From Budorcas taxicolor (Eukaryota > Chordata > Mammalia > Artiodactyla > Bovidae), in contig NC_068935.1 in assembly GCF_023091745.1 (NCBI RefSeq), positions 61,280,724 through 61,344,723 of the forward strand: a stretch of DNA of 64,000 nucleotides, given 5' to 3'. The notes beneath the pieces are model-generated. The model did not search any database, was not told the origin of the DNA, and saw only the letters and a program-made list of their open reading frames with translations. Below are positions 37,987 to 49,003 of the stretch, piece by piece. How positions within the stretch are numbered: the stretch's first letter is position 1; each line of letters begins with the position of its first letter. The translations under genes were made by a program, and so were the position numbers.

Positions 37987-38947
37987 TGCCAGGAGCCAGC
38001 ACGGGAGATCCCATCCATGACCAGGTCATGTGAAGGAGACCTGATAAGCAAGGCTTCAGGACTCGAGGGACTCCCTGGGCCATCCCACCCATGACAAGGT
38101 CATGCGGAAGAGACCTGACGAGCAAGGCGGATCTTGAGGGACCCCCTGGACCTGCTCGAGCATCTACCCCAAAACCAGAATCTGTCTGTCTTACTAGCTT
38201 GCCTGACAAGTTTATCCAGACTCTTGCAGCTACGCTTGTGATTGTTCACAGCCTCCCAACTGTGAGAGGCACAGGAAGCCTAAAACATTCTGAAAATATA
38301 GAGCCTTTCGAAGAGTTAAAAACTATTAGAGTAGTGCTAATGTAGGATTTCACTGTTGAGCCAATGCTTGCTGCCAAGTTCCCATATCCCTTATCCATTG
38401 TGCACCTGGGAATGCATTAGTTAACATAGTTGGAATTTAAGAAAAACAAGCAGTAACCTTGGAATTAACCACATCAGACCTTTGAGCTAATTGGTTCTTT
38501 CTTTGTTGTAACTCACTGCACCTTTGCTCCGTGAGAAATGTAACTCTAATACTTTCTGAGGCTGACATAGATTAGAAATGTAAAGAAAAAAAGACTTTGA
38601 GGGAAAGTAAGTTTTCTGGTTGAGCAGCCTTTATCAAAAGAGGGTCATAAAATGTCCACAGGCCTCCAAGGCCAGAAGATAATGTATACAACATTGTTTA
38701 TGGGAAAGGTATGCAGAAAAATCCTGGTTTTGATAAGGGCAAAACTGCTGGAGTGTTTGGGCTGATTCTGCATGACTTTGCATCTTTCATTTCCCTCTAT
38801 GTACAAGTCAAGGTATAAAAGTCCCTTTTGAAAATAAAATTACGGGCCTTGCTCACTGAAGCTTGGTCACCCCATGTCATTCATTCATTCTCCAACGTCA
38901 TCCATCCTGAGGGTATCCCTGGACTTTGCTGAGGCTGGACCCTGGCA
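37987..38947 (+). mobile_element. Solo LTR 3, same family, with perfect 6-bp target duplication
   Basis: Starts TGCCAGGAGCC, ends GGACCCTGGCA; 961 bp. Flanked by AAATAG at 37981-37986 and 38948-38953. TATA-like GTATAAAA at 38813-38820 and AATAAA at 38833-38838. Its 5' part carries a diverged direct duplication of about 75 bp (about 38004-38079 and 38079-38150). It is inserted in an L1 3' end, which resumes directly after it. Confidence 0.92.
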
Positions 38948-38953
38948 AAATAG

Positions 38954-39970
38954 ATTCTTCAGTACCATTTTTCTAGATTCTGTATATATGCATTAGAATA
39001 TTATATTTATTTTTCTCTTTCCAACTTACTTCACTTCGTATAATAGGTTCTAGGTTCATCCACCTCATTAGAACTGACTCAAAGGCATACCTTTTATGGC
39101 TGAGTAATATTCCATTGTGTATATGTACCACAACTTCTTTATGCATTTATCTGTCTGTGGACATCTAGGTTGCTTCCATGTTCTAGCTATTGTAAATAGT
39201 GCTGCAATGAACAATGGGATACATGTGTCTTTTTCAACCCTGATTTCCTCAGGGTATATGCCTAGGATTGGGATTGCTGGGTCATATGGTGGTTTTATTT
39301 CTAGTTGTTTTTTTAAGGAATCTCCATACCATCTTCCATAATGGCTGTATCAATTTACATTCCCACCAACAGTGCAAGAGCATTCCCTTTTATCCACACC
39401 CTCTCCAGCATTTATTGTCTGTAGACTTTTTCATGATGGCCATTTTGACCAGTGTGAGGTGATATCTCATTGTAGTTTTGATTTCCATTTCTCTGATAAT
39501 GAGCGATGATGAGAATCTTTTCATGTGTTTGTTAGCCATCTGTATGTCTTCTTTGGAGAAATGTCTGTTTAATTATTTTTCCCACTTTTTGATTGGGTTG
39601 TTTGGTTTTCTGGTATTGAGTTGCTTGTATATTTTGGAAATTAATCCTTTGTCACTTGTTTCATTTGCTACTATTTTCTCCCATTCTAAGGGTTGTTTTT
39701 TCACCTTGCTTGTAGTTTCCTTTGCTGTGCAAAAGCTTTTAAGTTTAATCAGGTCCCACTTGTTTACTTTTGTTTTTATTTCCATTCCTCTAGGAGGTCA
39801 TAAAGGATGTTGCTTTCACTTATGTCATCAAGTGTTCTGCCTATGTTTTCCTTTAAGAGTTTTATAGTTTCTGGTCTTACATTTAGGTCTTTGAAAGCTG
39901 CATTTTTTTTTTCCTGTTCAATGCAGTGGTCCATTAAATGTGTTTTACAGTTATTGGTATTGTATCACGA
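38954..39970 (-). mobile_element. L1 3' part (end of ORF2 and 3' UTR)
   Basis: The minus-strand reading contains L1 ORF2 C-terminal phrases with stops and frameshifts. It continues the L1 interrupted by LTR 3. Confidence 0.8.
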
Positions 39971-42136
39971 GTGACTGAAGCTCTGTTCATTTGCATTTTT
40001 ATAGCCTTTCTCCCCCCACCCTGAACTTCAGGTTGGAGAGTTTATTTTGCTATGTCTTCAAGTTCACCGATCTTAGCTTTTGCAGAGTCTAATCTTCTCT
40101 TAATCCCGTTTTGGACAGTTTTCATGTCCAATAAGGTATTTTTCATCTCTAGAATTTCCATTTCATTCTTATCTTTCAATGCTCTCTTCATTATGTTTAC
40201 ATTTTCCGTTAAACCCTTGAGGATAGCACAGTAACTATCAAGGTTGTATGCTTGTCAACCAATTCCTTCATCTTTGACATTTCTGGCTCTGTTTCTATTG
40301 ACTTATTTTTGTCTTTGACGTAGCTAACATTTTTTCTGCTTCTTCCTATGCAATTTTGTGTAGATGTCAAATATTGTCAATTTTGCTTCACTGAGTGCTA
40401 TATTTTTAGATATTTCTTTGCAGAATGCTGAAGTTTGTTTAGACAGGCACATACATTACTTTAATATCTCTTCTATCCTTTCAGCATATGTTTTCTCAAA
40501 CAGCTTTATTGTTATTTAATTCATAGATGATATTTAAATCATATATCATGGTGCAGTGGTAAAGAATCTACTTACCAGTGCAGGAGACCCAGGTCTGATC
40601 CCTGGGTTGGAAAGATCCCCTGGTGGAGGAAATGGCAACCCAGTCCAGTATTCCTGCCTGGAAAATTCCACGGACAGAGGAGCCCGGAGGGTTGCAGTCC
40701 ATGGGGTTGCAAAGAGTCAGACGCAACTCAGTGACTGAGCATGCACACTATCATACCATTCACCCATTTAGTCTACAAATTGGTAGTTTTTAGTATATTC
40801 AGAGTTGTATGACCAGCACCAGGATCAGTTTACAACAGTTTACAAAGAAACTCCACACTCATTAGCCATCATTTCTCTTTTCCACCTAAACCTCCCATCC
40901 CTAGTCAATCACTATTCTACTTTATGTCTCTGAAGATTTTCCTATTCTGAATATTTCATATGAAAGAACTCAGTCAATATGTGGACCTTTGAAACTGGGC
41001 CCTTTCACTTAGCATATATTCCAGCTTCATTCATGTTGTGGCGTTAATCAGTACTTCATTTCTTTTTATGACCAAATAATATTCCATTGTATGGATATAC
41101 TACAATTTATCCATTCATTGATGAACATTTGGGTTGTTTCCCTTTTTGAACTATTGTGAATACTGCTTCACATGCAAGTATTTCTTTCAATACCCTTTTT
41201 CAGTTCTTTTAGATACATATCTAGGAGTGGAATTGCATGTTCATACGGTTATTCTGTGTTGAACTTTATAAGGAAGTGCCAAAGTATTTTCCATAGGACT
41301 GAACCTTATTACAATTCCACTACCAATGTATAAGGATACCAATTTTTCAACATCCTTGCCAACATTCCTTTTCCATTTATTTAATTATAGCCATCTGAAT
41401 GGGTGGAAAGTGGTATCACTTTGTAATTTTCATATACATTTTCCTGATGAATAATAATTCAGTATAATTTTTTCATGAGCTTATTGCAATTTGTGTATCT
41501 ACTTTGGAGTAATGTCCATTCTGATCCTTTGCTAATATTTTTCTTTTTTTATCCTTTGCTAATTTTTTTATTGGGTTATTTATCTTTTTTCAGCTTTATT
41601 GAGGTATGATTAACAAATAAAAATTGTAAATATTTAGGTTGTACACCATGATGTTTTCTTTTAAGGTGTGAAAGATAAGGACTGTGAAATGATCACCATA
41701 ATCTAGTTAATTAACACATCCATCACCTCCATACTTGAAATATTTTCTGTGGTTAGAACACTTATGATCTATTCTTTTAGCAAATTTCAAGTATGCAATA
41801 TTATTAATTATGGTCACCATGCTGTGTGTTAGAATCCTAGAACTCATTCATCTTTTTTTAATGAATTCTTCTTATAACTGAAAATGTGTATCCTTTCATC
41901 AACTTCTCCCCATTTCCCCCAATTCCAACCCCCAGCAAACATTATTCCACTTTCTGGTTATATAAGTTCAACATTTTCAGATTCCATATATAAATGAAAT
42001 AATATAATATATTATATATTATATATTATTATATTATATTTGTCATTCTGTGCTTAGCTTATTTCACTTAGCATAATGTCCTCCAGGCTTATGTATCTTG
42101 TTACAAATGGCAGAATTTCTTCTTTATTTAATGGCT

Positions 42137-42170
<34 letters not shown>

Positions 42171-42265
42171 TTCCTACAGATATATGCCCAAAAGTTGGAT
42201 TACTGGATCATATGCTAGTTCTATTTCTAATTTTTTGAAGAATCTCCATACTGTTTTGGAAATGG
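39971..42265 (-). mobile_element. Older L1 fragments with one SINE
   Basis: Diverged L1 pieces in minus orientation: 39971-40540 resembles the 5'/ORF1 side, 40745-42265 a 3' side. An AT-rich TATA tract is at about 41998-42042 and a (CA)n run at about 42129-42168. The L1 is interrupted at 42266 by the BovB and resumes near 44526. Confidence 0.6.
40545..40745 (+). mobile_element. Bov-tA SINE
   Basis: Head GGTGCAGTGGTAAAGAATCT, tail AAAGAGTCAGACGCAACTCA, then GACTGAGCATGCACAC. This end, a SINE tail running into CA-rich sequence, is what the minisatellite unit looks like. Confidence 0.88.
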
Positions 42266-44525
42266 ATATCAGTTCAGTTCAGTTCTGTCGCTCAGTCGTG
42301 TCCAACTTTTTGAGACTCCATGAATTGCAGCACGCCAGGCCTCCCTGTCCATCACCAACTCCAAGAGTTCACTGAAACTCACATCCATCGAGTCGCTGAT
42401 GCCATCCAGCCATCTCATCCTCTGTCATCCCCTTCTCCCTCTGCCCCCAATCCCTCCCAGCATCAAGGTCTTTTCCAATGAGTCAACCCTTCACATGAGG
42501 TGGCCAAAGTATTGGAGTTTCAGCTTCAACATCAGTCCTTCCAATGAACACCCAGGACCGATCTCCTTTAGGATGGACTGGTTGGACCTCCTTGCAGTCC
42601 AAGGGACTCTCAAGAGTCTTCTCCAACACCACACCTCAAAAGCATCAATTCTTTGGTGCTCAGCTTTCTTCACGGTCCAACTCTCACATCCGTATCTGAC
42701 TACTGGAAAAAACATAGCCTTGACTAGACAGACCTTTGTTGGCAAAGTAATATCTCTGCTTTTCAAAATACTATCTAGGTTGGTCATAACTTTCCTTCCA
42801 AGGAGTAAGCATCTTTTAATTTCATGGCTGCAATCAACATCTGCAGTGATTTTGGAGCCCCCCAAAATAAAGTCTGACACTGTTTCCCCATCTATTTCCT
42901 ATGAAGTGGTGGGACCAGATGCCATGATCTTAGTTTTCTGAATGTTGAGCTTTAAGCCAACTTTTTCACTCTCCTCTTTCACTTTCATCAAGAGGCTTTT
43001 TAGTTCCTCTTCACTTTCTGCCATAAGGGTGGTGTCATCTTCATAGCTGAGGTTATTGATATTTCTCCCGACAATCTTGCTTCTAGCTTGTGCTTCTTCC
43101 AGCCCAGCATTTCTCATGATGTACTCTGCATAGAAGTTAAATAAGCAGGGTGACAATATACAGCCTTGACGGACTCCTTTTCCTATGTGGAACCAGTCTG
43201 TTGTTCCATGCCCAGTTCTAACTGTTGCTTCCTGACCTGCATATAAGTTTCTCAAGAGGCAGGTCAGGTGGTCTGGTATTCCCATCTCTTTCAGAATTTT
43301 CCACAGTTTATTGTGATCCACACAGTCAAAGGCTTTGGCATAGTCAATAAAGCAGAAATCGATGTTTTTCTGGAACTCTCTTGCTTTTTCCATGATCCAG
43401 TGGATGTTGGCAATTTGATCTCTGGTTCCTCTGCCTTTTCTAAAACCAGCTTGAACATGTGGAAGTTCACAGTTCATGTATTGCTGACACCTGGCTAGGA
43501 AAATTTTGAGCAATACTTTACTAGCATGTGAGATGAGTGCAATTGTGTGGTAGTTTGAGCATTCTTTGGCATTGCCTTTCTTTGGGATTGGAATGAAAAC
43601 TGACCATTTCCAGTCCTGTGGCCACTGCTGAGTTTTCCAAATTTGCTGGCATATTGAGTGCAGCACTTTCACAGCATCATCTTTCAGGATTTGAAATAGC
43701 TCAACTGGAATTCCATCACCTCCACTAGCTTTGTTCATAGTGATGCTTTCTAAGGCCCACTTGACTTCACATTCCAGGATGTCTGGCTCTAGGTGAGTGA
43801 TTACATCATCGTGATTATCTGGGTGTGAAGATCTTTTTTGTACAGTTCTTCTGTGTATTCTTGCCACCTCTTCTTAATATCTTCTGCTTCTGTTAGGTCC
43901 ATACAATTTCTGTCCTTTCTCGAGCCCACCTTTGCATGAAATGTTCCCTTGGTATCTCTAAATTTCTTGAAGAGATCTCTAGTCTTTGCCATTCTGTTGC
44001 TTTCCTCTATTTCTTTGCATTGATCACTGAGGAAGGTTTTCTTATCTCTCCTTGCTATTCTTTGGAACTCTGCATTCAGATGCTTATATCTTTCCTTTTC
44101 TCCTTTGCTTTTCACTTCTCTTCTTTTCACAGCTATTTGTAAGGCCTCCCTAGACAGCCATTTCAGAGAAGGTGATGGCATCCCACTCTAGCACTCTTGC
44201 CTGGAAAATCCCATGGACAGAGGAGCCTGGTAGGCTGCGGTCCATGGGGTCACGAAGAGTCGGACACGATTGAGTGACTTCCCTTTCACTTTTCACTTTC
44301 ATGCATTGGAGAAGGAAATGGCAACCCACTCCAATGTTCTTGCCTGGAGAATCCCAGGGACGGGGGAGCCTGGTGGGCTGCCGTCTATGGGGTCACACAG
44401 AGTCGGACATGACTGAAGTGACTTAGCAGCAGCAGCAGACAGCCATTTTGCTTTTTTGCATTTCTTTTCCATGGGGATAGTCTTGATCCCTGTCTCCTGT
44501 ACAATGTCACGAACCTCCGTCCATA
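42266..44525 (-). mobile_element. Long BovB copy with reverse transcriptase, inactive
   Basis: Minus-strand frames 44181-43801, 43867-42899 (322 codons) and 42880-42491 together cover the reverse transcriptase and C-terminus of the BovB (RTE) protein, broken by frameshifts. Motif A reads FIDYAKAFD. Motif C reads YEDD where the copy at 61469 has YADD. The upstream part continues at 44526-44441 beyond an inserted SINE. The endonuclease region is absent. Inserted into an older L1. Confidence 0.92.
44163..44440 (+). mobile_element. BOV-A2 dimeric SINE inserted in the BovB
   Basis: Two related monomers in tandem, ending in CAGCAGCAGCAG. The BovB sequence AGACAGCCATTT occurs at both junctions (about 44151 and 44438), so it is the target duplication and the SINE is younger than the BovB. 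Confidence 0.9.
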
Positions 44526-44831
44526 AGCTATACCAGTTTATATTCCCATCAACACTGTATGAGGGTTCCCTTTTCTCTACATCCTCACGGATACTTGTTT
44601 TTTGTTGTCTTTTTGATAACAGCCATCCTGACACGTGTGAGAAGATAGCTCATTGTGGTTTTGATTTGCATTTCCTTGATGATTCTCAGTGTTGAGCATC
44701 TCTTCATGTGCATGTTGGCCATTTGTACGTCTTCTCTGGAAAGTGTTTATTCAGGTCTCAGGTCAATTCTTAAATTAGATTGCTTGCATTTTTTTTTTGC
44801 TATTGTTATAAAAGTTCCTTATATATTTGAG

Positions 44832-45026
44832 ATGAGAGTGAAAGTCACTCAGTCGTGTCCAACTCTTTGTGACCCCATGGACTATACAGTTCATGGAATT
44901 TTCCAGGCCAGAATACTGGAGTGGGTAGCCTTTCCCTTCTCCAGGGGATCCTCCCAAATCAGGGATTGAACCCAGGTCTCCCACATTGCAGGCAGATTCT
45001 TTACAAGCTGAGCTATCAGTGAAACC
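44832..45026 (-). mobile_element. Bov-tA SINE with target duplication
   Basis: Flanked by ATATTTGAG at 44823-44831 and 45027-45035. Reverse orientation. Confidence 0.9.
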
Positions 45027-45704
45027 ATATTTGAGGTATTAACCTCTTATCACATATATGATATACAAATACCTTCTCATGTTCCATGGGTTAACTTTTC
45101 ATTTTGTTGATGGCATCCATTGCTGTATAGCTTTTTAGTTTGTTGTAGCACCACTTGTTTATTTTTGCTATTGTTGCTTTTGCTTTCAGTGTCAAATTTA
45201 AAACGTCTTTGCCCAGATGGATGTCAAGGAGCATCCACCTAGATTTAATTCTAGGAGTTTTATCCTTTCAGATTTTACGTTTAAGTATTTAATCCATTTG
45301 AGTTAATTTTTGTGTATGGTGTAAGATAGTGGTCCAGTTTCATTCATTTCCTTATGGATATCTAGTTTTCCCAACACCACTTATGGAGAAGACTACCTTC
45401 TCCCCATTGTGCATTCTTGGCTCCCTTGTCCAATATTTAGTTGACTGTGTATGTGTGGGTTTATTCTTGTACTTTATTCTGTTCCATAAAAGTCTGTTTT
45501 TATGCCAGTACCATAGTGGTTTGATAACTGTAGTTCTGTAATATCAATTGAAATCCAGAAGCCCCCAACTTTATTCTTTTTGCTCCATCATTTTGGCTGT
45601 TTGGGGTCTTTCGTGGTTCCATATGATTTTTAGTATTGCTTTTTTCTATTTCTATGAAAAATACCATTGGAATTTTGATAGGGATTGCATTAAATCTGTA
45701 GATC

Positions 45705-45836
45705 TGCTGCTGCTAAGTCACATTAGTCGTGTCCAACTCTGTGCGACCCCATAGACGGCAGCCCACCAGGCTCCCGTCCCTGGAATTCTCCAGGCAAGAA
45801 TACTGGAGTGGGTTGCCATTTCCTTCTCCAGTGCAT
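45705..45836 (-). mobile_element. BOV-A SINE monomer with target duplication
   Basis: Starts CTGCTGCTAAGTCAC; flanked by AATCTGTAGATC at 45693-45704 and 45837-45848. Confidence 0.9.
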
Positions 45837-45917
45837 AATCTGTAGATCACTTTAGATATTATGATCATTTTAACAGTATTCTTTCTTCCAGTCCATGAAC
45901 ACAGGATATATTAGAAT

Positions 45918-46045
45918 TTCTTTTTTATTTTTATTTGTTTGGCCATGCCATGCAGTTTGAGGGATCTTAGTTTCCCTCCAGGGATTGAACCTGGACGCTT
46001 GGTAAGTGCAGAGTGCTAGTGACTCGACTGCCAGGGAATTCCCCA
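45918..46045 (-). mobile_element. CHR-type SINE fragment
   Basis: TTGGCCATGCCATGCAG at the start and GACTGCCAGGGAATTCCCC at the end fit the tRNA-derived CHR family, shortened. Confidence 0.6.
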
Positions 46046-46134
46046 TGAACTCAGGATATGTTTCCATTTATTTGTGTCATCTTCAAATTCTTCCATTAAT
46101 ATCTTACATTTTTTGAGGCACAAGATCTTTTTAA

Positions 46135-46345
46135 TATAAATTTATTTATTTTAATTGGAGGCTAATTACTTTACAATATTGTATTGGTTTTGCCATATAT
46201 CAACATGAATCCGCCAAGGGTGTACATGTGTTCCCGTCCTGAATGCCCCTCCCACCTCCCTCCCCATACCATCCCTCTGGGTCATTCCAGTGCACCAGCC
46301 CCAAGCATCTGGTATCATGCATCGAGCCTGGTCTGGTGATTCATG
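46135..46345 (-). mobile_element. L1 3' UTR fragment
   Basis: Same 3' end as 9276 (AATTGGAGGCTAATTACTTT); truncated, minus orientation. Confidence 0.85.
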
Positions 46346-48090
46346 GATCTTTCATTTGCTTGGCTAAAATTACCTCTAAGTGTTTTTTGATGCTATTATA
46401 TATGTGAATGTTTTCTTAAATTCTTTTCCAGATAGTTCATTAGTGTACAGAAATACAACTGATTTTTGTATGTTGATTTTGTATGTTGCAACTTCACTGA
46501 ATTTGTTTATTAATTCTAGAAATTTTTGGTAGAGTTTTTAGGTTTTTCTACAAATAAGACCATGTCATCTGCAGACAGAAATAATTTTTCATCTTTCTTT
46601 CCAATTTGGATGCCTTTTATTTCTTTTTCATGCCTAATTGCTCTACAGAGGACTACCAGTATTATGCTAAAAAGAAGTGGTAAGTAGGCACCCTTGTCTT
46701 ATTTCTGATCTTTGAGAAAAAGATCACTTTTTACCACTGAGGATGATGTTAGCTATGGGCTTGTCATATGGCTCTTATTATGTTGAGATACATTTCTCCT
46801 AAAAAAAAAAAATCTGTAGAGTTTTATCATGAAGAGATGTTGTGTCTTGTCAAATGCTTCAAATGCTTTTTCTGTATTTGTTGAGATGATTATATGATTT
46901 GTATCCTTCATTCTGTTAATGTAGTATATTATGTTTATTGATTTGTGTATGTTGAACCATCCTTGCATCTTGGGAACAAATTCCAATTGATCGTTTTGTA
47001 TGATCCTTTCATCATGATGTTGAATTCAGTTTCCTAGCATTCTGTTGAGTATTTTTTCCATTTTTATTCATCAGGGATTTTGCCCTGTAATTTTCCCTCC
47101 TTGTAGTGTCTGTATCTGAGTTTGGTATAAGGATAATGCTGGCCTTACTAAGTGAAAATCAATATGTTCCTTTCCCTTCAAATTTTTGGAACAGTTTAAG
47201 AAGGATTGTCATTAATTATGCTTTACATGTTTTGTATAATTCACCCATGAAGCCATCTGGTCATGAGCTTTTCTGTACTGGGAGTTTTATGATTACTGCT
47301 TCAATCTTATTTATTGTTGGTCTATTCAGATGTTCTATTCATGATTCAGTCTTGGTAGGTTGTAAGTTTCTAAGAATTATGCATTCTATGTCATCTTACT
47401 TATTGGCATATAATTTTCCATAGTATTCTCTTATGATCCTTTGTATTTCTGTGGTATCAGTTGTAATGTTTTCCTTTTCATTTCTGACTTTATTATTTAA
47501 GTCTTCTCTCTTTTTTTTCTTCATTAAAGTAGCTAAAGGTTTGTCAGTTTTATCTTAAAAAAACAACTTAATTGTGTTGATCTTTTTGTTGCCCTTCTGG
47601 TCTCTATTCCATTTATTTCTGCTCTAATCTTTATTCTTTCCTTCCTTCTGCTTTGTGTTCAGTTTGTTCTTTTTCTAGTTCCATGAAGTGTAAAATTAGG
47701 TTGTTTGGTTGATATCTTTTTGCTTAATGCATGCATTTCTTACTCTAAAATTCCTTCATGGACGTGCTCTCACCACATTCCATAGGATTTGTTGTCTCCA
47801 TTTTTAATTTGTCTCAAGGTATTTTAAAAATTTTCCTTTGATTTATTCTATGACCCAGTGATTATTCAGGAGTGTGTTAATTTCCACATATGAGTACATT
47901 TTACTCCTGTTACTGATTTCTGATTTCATACCATTGTTTTCATAAAAGATACTTAATGTAATTGCATTTGTCATAAATTTAAGCCTTTTGTTCTCCAATT
48001 ATGATCTATCTTGGACAGTATTCCAGTCAAATTTATCTATTTTTTCTTTTGCTGTTTATGCTTCGGTGCCATACCTAAAGAATCATTGCC

Positions 48091-48437
48091 TGTGGTAACG
48101 ATGACCCTATATGTGAGACAGCAAAAGAGAAACAGATTTAAAGAACAGACTTTTGGACTCTATGGGAGAAGGTGAGGGTGAGCTATTTTGAGAGAACAGC
48201 ATTGAAACATGTATATTACCAAATGTGAAACAGATGACCAGTCCAAGTTTGATGCATGAAATAGGGCACTCAAAGCTGATGCACTGGAACAACCCTGAGG
48301 AAGATGGGGAGGAAGGTGGGAGGGGAGGTTCAAGATGGGGGACACATGTACACCCATGACTGATTTATGTCAATGTATGGAAAAACCATTACAGTATTAT
48401 AAAGTAATTAGCCTCCAATTAAAATAAATAATTTAAA
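48091..48437 (+). mobile_element. 5'-truncated ruminant L1 3' end with target duplication
   Basis: Flanked by AAAGAAT(C/A)ATTGCC at 48077-48090 and 48438-48451; ends in A-rich sequence. Confidence 0.88.
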
Positions 48438-49003
48438 AAAGAATAATTGCCTAATCCAATGTTACAAGTATTTACCCCATGTCTTCTAAGAGTTTTATGA
48501 TTTTAGCTCTTAACAGGGAGGTCTGTGATACATCTTAACTTAATGTTTGTATATGATGTCAGTCAGGGGTCCAGTTTCATACTTGTCTCTGGTTTTCTTT
48601 TCTTATGAACACTTTGTTTGGTTTTGACATAGGATAGTGTTGGCCTCTTAGAATGAGTTAGGAAGTATTCCCTCTTCTTCTATTTTTGAATAATTTGTGA
48701 AGGATTGGTGTTAATTCAGAATTAGCATTAATTTGAAAGTATCATAGAACTCCCCTGTGAAACCATCTGGTCCTGGGCTTTTCTTGGTGTGAAGTTTGTA
48801 AATTACAAAAATAAAATTATACTGTCTTTTATATTTATCTATGTTGTTGCCTTCACCACTGATCTTTATTTCTTTGTGTGAATTTGAGTTACTCTCTGAT
48901 GTTCTTTCATTTCAGCCTGAAGGACTCTCTTTAGTATTTCTTGTAAGACAGATCTGTTAATAATGAATTATCTCTCTTTTTTTAAATTTAGGAGTGCCTT
49001 TTT

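Larger units (their letters stand above)
44526..48996 (-). mobile_element. Older L1 (ORF2 region), interrupted by younger repeats
   Basis: Diverged L1 ORF2 in minus orientation with many stops. Younger insertions are listed separately (44832, 45705, 45918, 46135, 48091). Confidence 0.7.

Noticed and set aside
42899..43867. 322-codon reverse transcriptase as a host gene
   Set aside because: It is the BovB element protein, truncated and frameshifted on both sides.
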